Below are positions 18,701 through 26,551 of a DNA stretch of 64,000 bases, one piece after another. This DNA comes from Prevotella sp. UBA2850 (GTDB lineage Bacteria; Bacteroidota; Bacteroidia; Bacteroidales; Bacteroidaceae): assembly GCA_002350805.1 (NCBI GenBank), contig DEFO01000008.1:1-64000 (forward strand), written 5' to 3'. The first letter of the stretch is position 1. Each line of letters opens with the position of its first letter. The notes under the pieces are model-generated. The model saw nothing but the letters and a program-made list of their open reading frames with translations. It searched no databases and had not been told where the DNA came from. The position numbers were made by a program, and so were the translations under genes.

Positions 18701-18864
18701 TCGGCAGTGTGACTCCCGTGCTGGATACGGAAACAGGAATTGATAGGACGCCATCTGCTGCTGAAAGGAATGATGGAACGCTCTACGATCTGCAGGGCCG
18801 AAGGATAGACACCCCACGCCGGGGCATCTATATTAGAAATGGTAAAAAGATTGCGAAATGGTAA
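15799..18864 (+). CDS. C10-family cysteine protease (streptopain-like)
   Basis: A 1021-residue secreted protease precursor. A signal peptide (about 1-20) is followed by a Spi-type inhibitory prodomain (about 22-120, with YYVFHAADDKGFVVVSGDD). The peptidase domain spans about 145-390. The catalytic Cys should be C181 (SATGCVATAIAQVM) and the His H329 (GGAHAFVLDGYD), followed by the family's NWGWGG. The remaining 600 residues are beta-rich, apparently immunoglobulin-like, and end in LYDLQGRRIDTPRRGIYIRNGKK, the shared secreted tail. The family's usual catalytic domain is about 250 residues, so most of the length is accessory. It probably degrades proteins outside the cell, possibly exposing glycans for the neighbouring GH97 and GH38. 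Its end overlaps the GH97 start by 7 bases, so their translation is likely coupled. Confidence 0.88.
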   Translation: MNRQLVLLFMIWLLPFTTGAAPVTRQQARRQAQQFMTDKGLTLSEQAVRHAPKKSKGSQPSDDAYYYVFHAADDKGFVVVSGDDRTAPVLGYCDRGELDENHMPEGLQWLLQMYCDQMDRLPASTTAPSEEPSKVKAAATARRHIEPLMRTLWNQGHPYNLLCPRYYNDDGTEGDRSATGCVATAIAQVMAYYRYPSATKRLIPGYVQKYQTTEGEKRVQLRNIPAGSVIDWENMLNNYHGDETDAQQQAIAELMYWVGMGCKMGYGPSSAAGFPEGVNALVNYFGYDDGTHIESRGNYTIAGWNELLYNELAIGHPIAFAGTNTGGAHAFVLDGYDMDGLFHVNWGWGGLDNGYFRLDVLAPDDNSGIGASLTPDGYNMGQDAIIGMRLPDDEQAPAKTYQLTVNDWEIRNGNTFFGNYINWSGVSADWNTGIGYLNEEGSMVLVGSYQTAQLSQDFYVGHEFTVRGLKEGTYHIVPVSKRTTDRVWQTQVNPDIRYVLAVVEADGHVSLEIHPIEDVAMTSMSFPGNHKKDDRQEVCAVFKNNNSSEEYFHEVHLFASRTAEKGNSRGRTAVSIAAGGETTATFLFTPQETGTWNVWLATDYQGNDVVGQGTVEITSDGEPARANLQYATHKVSNRSNGVVYGDKMQGSVTILNNASEPFDGNVRLWLFKEGVDGMYYGAASIYVPMHIEARKSAQATYFFDHLDLDATYKMSILYAGGGDIQNGGLLTMGTTRKGIVYWQQNKTLGGMAMSSVVATPTNAVAIEMCGHGSSITEVRPNGNPNTLYLFGEGDTCPDGLQDANVVIGQQAQRITLTDGYNFLAPVSFTAAEISYTREAEKDEWQTIALPFAPAALPTGVSVQTFVRTDDSQRVVFGKADTMERGIPYLMKSAVGGETTFTATDAVVSSSVDVPMCVGTDEYRFCGTTLRERKADIFVWKATLETFEASPAQAQIDPFRAYFTAPVSVGSVTPVLDTETGIDRTPSAAERNDGTLYDLQGRRIDTPRRGIYIRNGKKIAKW

Positions 18865-20786
18865 GGTTTGTGTGTGTTTTCATGTTGCTGTTGTGTGGGT
18901 GGCCGTGCGTAGCGGCCCCCTCGCAGCAGCTATGCTCGCCCGATGGGAAAGTAAAGCTGGAGGTAACGCTGGACGACACCATCCGCTTGTCTGTTTTCTA
19001 CGGCGATGAGTCTATCGTCTCTGCCTGTCCCGTGTTTCTCAACATAGGTGGTCAGACGCTGGGTGCGCGTCCGAGAATGCTCAAGGCCATCCGCGGGGCT
19101 TTGAATGAAAACATCAGAAATGTTGTACCTCTGAAACAGGCGACTACCTGGCATCATGCCAACAGCCTACTTGTCAAATTTTCGAACCAGTATCAGTTAG
19201 AGTTGCGTGCTTACGACAATGGTGTGGCATGGCGCTTCGTGCTCAATAAGAAAGGCATGCATGACATATCAGCAGAAGGTATGCGCTTGAACTTGGCGCA
19301 GCCCTGTGGCTTGCACATCTCCAAAACGGCTGGTTTCTGGACTTCCTATGAAAATGCCTACACGCATATTCAGTCGGCAGACTATGGGATTGGCGACGAG
19401 ATGAGCTACCTTCCTGTGCTCATGGAGACCTCGAGAGGCACCAAAGTGCTGTTCTCTGAGAGTGACGTGCGCGATTATCCCCACATGTTTCTGCATAGTA
19501 CGGGCAACCATTCGCTCTCTGCTGTGTTCCCACCATCGCCTGAGACCTGGGAGCCGGTGGGCGACCGTGGGTTTCAAGTGACCGGCGAACGGTCGTGTAT
19601 TGCCCGGACACAAGGAAACCGGACCCTGCCGTGGCGCTTTCTGGTAGTGGGTGATGATGCCACCATAGTCTCCAATGAGATGGAGCGAGTGCTAGGCGGT
19701 CGCTGCGAGTTGGATGATACCTCATGGATCAAGCCCGGCAAGGTGAGTTGGGACTGGTGGAATCATTGGACCATCTGGAATGTGGATTTTCATGTAGGCA
19801 TCAATAATCGTACCTATCAGTATTTTATCGACTTTGCCGCCAACTACGGTCTAGAGTATATTCTGTTGGACGAAGGATGGTGTAAGGATGTGCGAAATCC
19901 ATTCGTAACACGCGATGAGATAGATGTCAGACAGTTGGTGGACTATGGCCGTCAGCGCGGTGTGGGTGTTTTCTTGTGGCTTACGTGGCTCTCGGTGGAG
20001 GAGCATTTCGATGTCATCAAACATTATGCCGATATGGGTGTGAAAGGCCTGAAAATAGACTTCATGGACCATAGTGACCAATGGATGGTCAACTACTACG
20101 AACGGGTGGCAAAAGAGTGTGCCCGTCACCACCTGCTGGTCGACTTCCATGGCTCTTTCAAGCCTGCTGGTCTCGAAATAAGATACCCGAATGTCATCTC
20201 TTACGAAGGAGTGCGTGGCATGGAACAGGGCGGTGGATGCAATCCCGACAATACCATTTGGCTGCCTTTCCTCCGCAACGCAGTGGGAGCCATGGACTTT
20301 ACACCAGGCTCTATGCAATCTGCCCATCCTGAGGATAACCATGGAACCGGCTCACTGCCTATGGGTAGCGGTACACGTGCCTATCAGATGGCGCTCTATG
20401 TGGTGTTTGAGAGCGGACTGCAGATGCTGGCAGACAGTCCTACCCGTTATATGCGAGAGGATGAGTGTACCCGCTTCATCGCCTCTGTGCCTACTACATG
20501 GGATGAGACGCGTGTGCTGTCGGCCAAGGCTGGCAGTCATTTTGTGGTGGCACGCCGCAAGGGCTCCCGTTGGTTCGTGGGTGCCATTACCGGTAGCAAA
20601 CCACAGCGCCTGAATATCAGTTTGAGTTTCCTCGGACATGACGGAAAGCTGACAGCTTTCCGTGATGGTGTAAACGCCAACCGCATCGCCGTAGACTATC
20701 GGCGAGTGGAACAGAACGTCTCGCCAACCGACACACTTACACTCGAACTGGCACGTGATGGCGGTTGGTGTGGAGTGATAGAATAA
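18858..20786 (+). CDS. GH97 alpha-glycosidase, retaining (alpha-galactosidase-like) type
   Basis: A 642-residue GH97 enzyme with a signal peptide ending near CVAAP. The N-terminal beta-sandwich (about 22-290) is followed by the barrel, beginning KVSWDWWNHW. GH97 contains inverting alpha-glucosidases (SusB) and retaining alpha-galactosidases. The sequence GLKIDFMDHSDQ offers D401 as a nucleophile, and E456 (GVRGMEQ) lies 55 residues later, the separation I recall for D415 and E470 in the B. thetaiotaomicron retaining enzyme. An alpha-galactosidase-type retaining enzyme is therefore favoured, as inference. The gene overlaps the protease gene by 7 bases and is followed after 31 bases by GH38. 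Confidence 0.85.
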   Translation: MVRFVCVFMLLLCGWPCVAAPSQQLCSPDGKVKLEVTLDDTIRLSVFYGDESIVSACPVFLNIGGQTLGARPRMLKAIRGALNENIRNVVPLKQATTWHHANSLLVKFSNQYQLELRAYDNGVAWRFVLNKKGMHDISAEGMRLNLAQPCGLHISKTAGFWTSYENAYTHIQSADYGIGDEMSYLPVLMETSRGTKVLFSESDVRDYPHMFLHSTGNHSLSAVFPPSPETWEPVGDRGFQVTGERSCIARTQGNRTLPWRFLVVGDDATIVSNEMERVLGGRCELDDTSWIKPGKVSWDWWNHWTIWNVDFHVGINNRTYQYFIDFAANYGLEYILLDEGWCKDVRNPFVTRDEIDVRQLVDYGRQRGVGVFLWLTWLSVEEHFDVIKHYADMGVKGLKIDFMDHSDQWMVNYYERVAKECARHHLLVDFHGSFKPAGLEIRYPNVISYEGVRGMEQGGGCNPDNTIWLPFLRNAVGAMDFTPGSMQSAHPEDNHGTGSLPMGSGTRAYQMALYVVFESGLQMLADSPTRYMREDECTRFIASVPTTWDETRVLSAKAGSHFVVARRKGSRWFVGAITGSKPQRLNISLSFLGHDGKLTAFRDGVNANRIAVDYRRVEQNVSPTDTLTLELARDGGWCGVIE

Positions 20787-20817
20787 GTCTTAACTAAATC
20801 AATATTTACAGAGTATC

Positions 20818-23800
20818 ATGAAAAGAGTCTTGATGATGATGGCAGCAGGTGTATTGTCAATGAGTTTGTCGGCACAACAGAAAAGCATGAAAGCCTACAT
20901 GGTGGCTGATGCCCATTTGGATACGCAGTGGAACTGGGACGTGCAGGCCACGATTCGTGACCATATCCGCAACACACTTACTCAGAACTTGTTCCTACTC
21001 AAGAAATATCCTCACTATGTGTTTAATTTTGAGGGCGCGGTGAAGTATGCGTGGATGAAAGAATACTACCCGCTGCAATACGAGGAGATGAAACGTTATA
21101 TAGCCAATGGCCGTTGGCATATTGCCGGAAGTAGCTGGGATGCCAATGAAACCATCGTCTGTTCACCTGAGTCATGGCTGCGTAATGTGTTGTTAGGCCA
21201 GACGTTCTATCGTAGGGAGTTCGGCACCGAGGGCACAGATGTGTTCCTACCCGACTGCTTCGGTTTTGGTTATGCGCTACCAACGCTGGCTGCGCATTGC
21301 GGATTGATAGGCTTCTCTTCACAGAAACTGGCTTGGCGCACGAAACCCTTCTATGGTGGTAATAAGCGTTATCCATATACCATCGGCCTGTGGCAGGGTA
21401 TTGATGGCAGCCGCATCATGATGACTCACGGCTTCGGATACGCAGAGCGTTGGAAAGACGAGGACCTCTCGAAGAGTGAGCAACTGCAGAAGGAGATAAG
21501 TGAAAGCCCGCTGAACATGGTCTATCGATATTATGGTACAGGTGACATTGGAGGTTCTCCCACGATACCCTCTGTACGTGCCGTAGAGAAGGGCATCAAA
21601 GGTGACGGCCCCATACAGATTGTCAGTGCTACGAGCGATCAGCTCTATCATGATTTCATGCCCTATGAGAATCATCCCGAATTGCCTGTCTTCGACGGTG
21701 AATTACCCTTGGATGTGCATGGTAACGGCTGTTACACCTCGCAGGCAGCCATGAAACTATATAATCGGCAGAATGAGCATCTGGGGGATGCCGCAGAGCG
21801 TACGGCTGTGATGGCCGACTGGCTGGGAACAGCTCCATATCCCTCTGCCCGTCTGACGGACAGTTGGCAGCGCGTCGTCTGGCATCAGTTCCACGACGAC
21901 CTGACGGGCACCAGCATACCGCGTGCCTATGAGTTTTCGTGGAACGACGAGTTGCTGGCGCTGAAGACTTTCGCAGATGTCGTGTCGCACAGCGCGGCGT
22001 GTGTGGCCAGCCAGATGGACACGCAGGTGAGTGGTCAGCCCGTTGTCGTCTATCATAACGAGTCGTTTCCGGTGGCTTCCATCGCCGAGGTGGCGCTCAG
22101 CGACTCAAGGGACTATCAGGTGACGGGTCCCGACGGCAAGCGTGTGGCATCGCAGGTGGTGAGGAAGGAAGGACGGAACAGGCTGCTCTTCGATGCGAAA
22201 GTGCCCTCGACGGGCTTTGCCGTTTACAGTTTGAAGCCTACGGCCACGGCCCGGCCTGTCAGCCCGGAAGTATCTGAAGGGAAGATAGAGTCGTCGCGCT
22301 ATGCGCTGACTGTCGACAGTCATGGCGATATCGTATCGCTCGTCGACAAGAAGGCCAACAGACAGTTGGTCGCAGCAGGAAAGAGTCTGCGGCTGGTTGT
22401 CTTCGATGACTGCCGGTCGGAGAACTGGCCTGCCTGGGAGATTCAGAAGGCAACGCTCGACAAGGCTCCGCTGCCGGTTCACGACGGCGTGGAGATAACG
22501 GTCGAGAAAGGCCCCTTGCGACAGACGCTGGTCATCAGGAAAAGATATGGCGACTCTGACATTTTGCAACGCATACATCTCTACGAGGGCAGTCTGTCGG
22601 AGCGTATTGACATAGAGAACGAGGTTGGCTGGCGTTCGCAGAATGCTCTGCTGAAGGCTGAGTTCCCGTTCAGTGTGGAGAATGGTGAGGCAACCTATGA
22701 TATAGGCTTGGGCAGTGTGCGCCGGGGAAACAACAAAGATAATCTCTTCGAGGTGTATGCCCATCAGTGGACCGATCTGACCGACCGAAAGGGCGACTAC
22801 GGTGTCACCCTGCTCAACGACTCTCGCTATGGGTGGGATAAGCCCGACGACCACACTTTGCGACTCTCACTGCTTTATTCGCCTCAGACCGGCCAGCGTT
22901 ATGCATATCAGGCACGTCAGGATTTCGGGCATCATGTGTTTACCTACAGCATTGTGGGGCACGAGGGTCCGCTTCGCTCTGTAGAAGCCGTCCGACAGGC
23001 AGCGCGGTTGAACAGTCCGCTTAGAACATTCTTCGCCACCAAGCACAAAGGCATGCTTGGCAGAGAATTCTCGTTTGTCGACACCGACAACCCGCAGGTG
23101 ATGGTTAAGGCGCTGAAACGGGCTGAGGTCGGCAACGAGTATGTGGTACGTGTCTACGAACTGGGGGGTGAGTCGGTGCAGAGGGCAAACATACGGTTCG
23201 CCGCCGACATTGCCAAGGCAGTGGAGGCCGACGGTACGGAGCGAACCATCGGGGCTGCATCGTTCGAGGGCCGTTCACTGCAGGTGGAAATCAAGCCTTA
23301 CAGCGTGAAAACCTTCAAGGTGGTTCTCTCTCCAGTTGCCTCGCATCCGGCAGAGCATCGCTATCAGCCTTTGACCCTTCCCTTCGACCGCCATTGCTTC
23401 AGTTATAATGCATTCCGCAGTGCTGCCGATTTTGAGGGAGGATTCAGCTATGCCGCCGAGTTGCTGCCCGAAGAGGGTATCGAGGTCAATGGTGTTCCTT
23501 TCCGATTCGGTGAGAAAGATGCTGCCAACGGCCTCTCCTGCCGTGGAAACAAGCTTCAGCTGCCTCATGGAGACCGTCCTCAACGGCTGCATCTGTTGGT
23601 GGCATCCGATAGTGATGACAGGCTGGCGACATTCATCGTTGGAAAGAATCGGCAGTCAGTCAGTGTGCCCAACTATACAGGATTCGTGGGCCAATGGGGA
23701 CATGACGGGCAGACCACTGGCTATCTGAAGGATGCGGAAGTGGCCTGGGTGGGCACTCATCGGCATTCGGCAGCTGGCGATGAGCCTTATGAGTTTACTT

Positions 23801-24402
23801 ATATGTTCCGTGTGGCTCTCGACATTCCTAAGGGAGTGAGTGAGGTGCGCCTGCCCGACGACCCGCATGTGGTCATCTTTGCCGCAACAGTGGGCGATGC
23901 TGCGCCTGTCGTTCAGCCGGCAGCACCTTTGTTCAAGACCTCGTTGCTGTCAGCCGACAAGCAGGAGAAGGCTGCTCAGGCGGAGCGCCATGTGCCCAAT
24001 CTGTTGAAAGATGCCACCATCATTGATGTGTCGGGCGAAGTCAACGAGCATGAGCGGGCAGCTTTGTTGGTGGATGGCGATGAGCAGACCAAATGGTGCG
24101 ACAGTCAGACGGCGCCCAATTATGTTGTATTCGATTTGGGCAAACCGACGACGGTAAAGCGCTGGAGACTGCTTAGTGCCGCCTGTGAGCAAGCCAGCTA
24201 TGTCACGCGTACTTGTTTGCTGCAGGGACGTAATGCCCCCGATGAGGAGTGGCAAACGCTCGATATGTTCGACGGAAACCGTAAGAATATCGTCGATAGG
24301 AGCTTTGCGCCTACATCTGTCCGCTATGTGCGACTGTACGTGGTGGGCCCGACACAGGATTACTCTCCCGCAGCCCGTATCTACGAGTTAGGGCTATATT
24401 AA
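20818..24402 (+). CDS. GH38 alpha-mannosidase with C-terminal F5/8 (discoidin) domain
   Basis: An 1194-residue secreted enzyme. The signal peptide ends at SLSAQQ. The catalytic domain begins with the zinc-site motif AHLDTQWNWD and contains the nucleophile D146 in LPDCFGFGYALP; WHQFHDDLTGT follows. The middle and later parts are the beta-sandwiches typical of GH38. The last 130 residues (about 1060-1194) form an F5/8 type C or CBM32-like sugar-binding domain (LVDGDEQTKWCD... YVRLYVVG). The family removes alpha-mannose from N-glycans and related structures. Its place after a protease and GH97 fits glycoprotein or mannose-rich glycan use. It is the last gene of this operon. Confidence 0.9.
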   Translation: MKRVLMMMAAGVLSMSLSAQQKSMKAYMVADAHLDTQWNWDVQATIRDHIRNTLTQNLFLLKKYPHYVFNFEGAVKYAWMKEYYPLQYEEMKRYIANGRWHIAGSSWDANETIVCSPESWLRNVLLGQTFYRREFGTEGTDVFLPDCFGFGYALPTLAAHCGLIGFSSQKLAWRTKPFYGGNKRYPYTIGLWQGIDGSRIMMTHGFGYAERWKDEDLSKSEQLQKEISESPLNMVYRYYGTGDIGGSPTIPSVRAVEKGIKGDGPIQIVSATSDQLYHDFMPYENHPELPVFDGELPLDVHGNGCYTSQAAMKLYNRQNEHLGDAAERTAVMADWLGTAPYPSARLTDSWQRVVWHQFHDDLTGTSIPRAYEFSWNDELLALKTFADVVSHSAACVASQMDTQVSGQPVVVYHNESFPVASIAEVALSDSRDYQVTGPDGKRVASQVVRKEGRNRLLFDAKVPSTGFAVYSLKPTATARPVSPEVSEGKIESSRYALTVDSHGDIVSLVDKKANRQLVAAGKSLRLVVFDDCRSENWPAWEIQKATLDKAPLPVHDGVEITVEKGPLRQTLVIRKRYGDSDILQRIHLYEGSLSERIDIENEVGWRSQNALLKAEFPFSVENGEATYDIGLGSVRRGNNKDNLFEVYAHQWTDLTDRKGDYGVTLLNDSRYGWDKPDDHTLRLSLLYSPQTGQRYAYQARQDFGHHVFTYSIVGHEGPLRSVEAVRQAARLNSPLRTFFATKHKGMLGREFSFVDTDNPQVMVKALKRAEVGNEYVVRVYELGGESVQRANIRFAADIAKAVEADGTERTIGAASFEGRSLQVEIKPYSVKTFKVVLSPVASHPAEHRYQPLTLPFDRHCFSYNAFRSAADFEGGFSYAAELLPEEGIEVNGVPFRFGEKDAANGLSCRGNKLQLPHGDRPQRLHLLVASDSDDRLATFIVGKNRQSVSVPNYTGFVGQWGHDGQTTGYLKDAEVAWVGTHRHSAAGDEPYEFTYMFRVALDIPKGVSEVRLPDDPHVVIFAATVGDAAPVVQPAAPLFKTSLLSADKQEKAAQAERHVPNLLKDATIIDVSGEVNEHERAALLVDGDEQTKWCDSQTAPNYVVFDLGKPTTVKRWRLLSAACEQASYVTRTCLLQGRNAPDEEWQTLDMFDGNRKNIVDRSFAPTSVRYVRLYVVGPTQDYSPAARIYELGLY

Positions 24403-24564
24403 GTTCCAAAAACACATGAAGCTTTGGCTTTAAGCAGTGGGAGAGAATAACTCCTGTTGATAGAGAAAGTCGGGATGAGGGAATGAAGCCGGGCAGTCGG
24501 TCAGTGATGATAAGGTAATCCGTACATCTGAGTCACTTGCAGGACATTTTTTTACGTACACTGT

Positions 24565-24595
24565 TTTGGCAGTTAGAAAAAATCATGTATTTTTG
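24565..24595 (+). promoter_or_regulatory. Near-consensus promoter of the ABC exporter
   Basis: TTTG at 24565-24568 and TATTTTTG at 24588-24595 are separated by exactly 19 bp, the ideal Bacteroidetes spacing. The start codon at 24605 lies only 9 bases after the box, so the transcript should have almost no leader. Confidence 0.75.
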
Positions 24596-24604
24596 CAAGT
24601 GAAT

Positions 24605-26551
24605 ATGATTAAAACTTTATACCAACAAATAGGGAAGTACAAGACGGCCTCGCTGCTCACTCCTTTGCTCACCGGCGGAGAGGTGGTGATGGATGTGCTT
24701 ATACCCTATGTCACGGCCTCGCTGATAGACAAAGGAATATCGGCGGGCAACATACAGAATGTCTATCTCTATGGTGCCATCATGCTGGGCATGGCCTTGC
24801 TGAGTCTGGCCTTTGGCATCGGGGCGGGGCGCGCGGCGTCGTATGCCTCGAGTGGCTTTGCCAGCAATCTGCGCAAGGCGATGTACCGTAACATACAGAA
24901 ATTCTCGTTTTCCGACATCGACAAGTTCTCTGCCGCAGGCCTTGTGACGCGCATGACCACCGACGTGAGTAATCTGCAGAATGCCTATCAGCAGATACTG
25001 CGTGTCACGGTTCGTGCACCGTTCCGTCTGGTGCTCTCTATTGTGATGTGCCTGGTGATCGATGCGAGACTGAGTGTCATCTTCATCGTGGCCATGATCA
25101 TCCTTTCGTTCTCCATTGGCTATATCATCTCACATGTGTCGAAGCTCTTCACCAAAGTCTATGAGCAGTACGACCAACTGAACCAGAGCGTGCAGGAGAA
25201 TGTGTCGGCCATCAGGGTGGTAAAGGCCTTTGTGCGTGAGGATTACGAGAACGAGAAGTTTGCTCGTGCCGCCGAGGGACTCTATCGTTTGTTTGTCAAG
25301 GCTGAGACTCTCATGGCATGGAACCATCCTATTATGAATATGGTGGTCTATGGCTGTATGATTGCCCTGTCGTGGTTCGGTGCCCACTTCATCGTAGGTG
25401 GAACGTTGACCACCGGTGAGCTCACATCCCTGTTCACATATGTGATGTCTATTCTCATGTCGCTGATGATGCTCAGCATGATTTTTGTGATGCTCACTCA
25501 GAGTGCGGCCAGTGGAAAGCGTGTGGTAGAAATCATCAACGAGGAGTCGGACATCCAGAATCCAGCTCATCCCCTTATGCAAGTGCCCGACGGCAGTATC
25601 ACCTTCGAGCATGTCAGGTTTGACTATAGGGATAATCCAGTTGAGAACGAAGAGCATCTAGTTGAGAACGGAGAACTGAGAACGGAGAGGTATGATATGC
25701 CTCAGAGTTCGAACAATTCTTCTCAAAAAGAAAAAGCAAATCATACCTCTCAACTCTCACCTCTCAGTTCTCAGCTAGAGAAAACCTCTCACCTCTCACC
25801 TCTCACCTCTCAGCTAAAGAAGCATCGCCGTTCGGCACTCTACGAGATTACTTTTGATGTGCGTTCTGGCGAGACAATAGGTGTTATTGGCGGTACCGGT
25901 AGCGGCAAGTCGACGTTGGTCAATCTCATCAGTCGCCTTTACGACGTGTCGAAAGGTGTGGTGAAGGTGGGTGGCCATGATGTGCGTGAGTACGATCTGG
26001 CGACGTTGCGCAATGCCGTATCGGTGGTGTTGCAGAAGAACGTGCTCTTCAGTGGTACCATTCTCGACAATTTGCGTTGGGGAAAGAACGACGCTACCCT
26101 TGAAGAGTGCAGGCAGGCATGCCACTGGGCACAAGCCGACGAGTTCATCGACCAAATGCCCGATGGCTACAACACACGGATAGAGCAGGGTGGAACAAAT
26201 GTTTCCGGCGGACAGAAACAGCGTCTGTGCATTGCCCGTGCACTGTTGAAACGCCCCCATATACTGGTGCTCGACGACTCGACCAGTGCTTGCGATACGG
26301 CCACCGATGCCAAGATTCGCAAGGCTTTCCGCGACGAATTACCTGAGATGACGAAGGTCATTATTGCTCAGCGCATTGCGAGTGTGAAGGATTGCGATCG
26401 CATCTTGGTGCTCGACAATGGCATGATGACCGGATTCGACACTCATGAGAACCTGCTGAAGACCAACCAGCTCTATCAGGAGATTTATCATATTCAGACC
26501 GAGGCCGGAGGCGACTTCGATAAACCCGACGAGAAAGGAGGTGCCGCATGA
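24605..26551 (+). CDS. ABC exporter subunit A, with degenerate ATP site and repeat insertion
   Basis: A 648-residue half-transporter: six-helix membrane domain (about 1-310) and nucleotide-binding domain. It pairs with the next gene, whose start overlaps this stop by 4 bases. Walker A is GGTGSGKST (429-437), the signature is VSGGQ, and Walker B ends L-D557-D558, with Asp in place of the usual catalytic Glu. That is typical of the weak-site partner in heterodimeric exporters. After the adenine-contact region (FDYRDN, Y341) the protein has about 65 extra residues (345-409), rich in Ser, Asn, Glu and Leu, encoded by repeat DNA (see 25671). Normally strand ALYEITFDV would follow at once. Substrate unknown; drug or lipid export is usual. 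The ATG at 24605 is chosen because earlier codons overlap the promoter. Confidence 0.85.
   Translation: MIKTLYQQIGKYKTASLLTPLLTGGEVVMDVLIPYVTASLIDKGISAGNIQNVYLYGAIMLGMALLSLAFGIGAGRAASYASSGFASNLRKAMYRNIQKFSFSDIDKFSAAGLVTRMTTDVSNLQNAYQQILRVTVRAPFRLVLSIVMCLVIDARLSVIFIVAMIILSFSIGYIISHVSKLFTKVYEQYDQLNQSVQENVSAIRVVKAFVREDYENEKFARAAEGLYRLFVKAETLMAWNHPIMNMVVYGCMIALSWFGAHFIVGGTLTTGELTSLFTYVMSILMSLMMLSMIFVMLTQSAASGKRVVEIINEESDIQNPAHPLMQVPDGSITFEHVRFDYRDNPVENEEHLVENGELRTERYDMPQSSNNSSQKEKANHTSQLSPLSSQLEKTSHLSPLTSQLKKHRRSALYEITFDVRSGETIGVIGGTGSGKSTLVNLISRLYDVSKGVVKVGGHDVREYDLATLRNAVSVVLQKNVLFSGTILDNLRWGKNDATLEECRQACHWAQADEFIDQMPDGYNTRIEQGGTNVSGGQKQRLCIARALLKRPHILVLDDSTSACDTATDAKIRKAFRDELPEMTKVIIAQRIASVKDCDRILVLDNGMMTGFDTHENLLKTNQLYQEIYHIQTEAGGDFDKPDEKGGAA
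25671..25811. repeat. In-frame inverted repeat plus (ACCTCTC)4 inside the ABC gene
   Basis: The left arm at 25671-25696 carries GAGAACTGAGA and GAGAGGTATGAT. The right arm from 25740 to 25772 carries their exact complements in reverse order, separated by 7 extra bases. Four perfect ACCTCTC copies follow at 25784-25811. The 7-bp unit is not a multiple of three, so gain or loss of one unit would shift the reading frame before Walker A. The 12-mer GAGAGGTATGAT also occurs at 6-17. Confidence 0.85.

Noticed and set aside
24403..24564. Terminator after GH38
   Set aside because: No stable GC-rich stem with a T-run was found in this gap; only a weak AAGC/GCTT pairing is visible.
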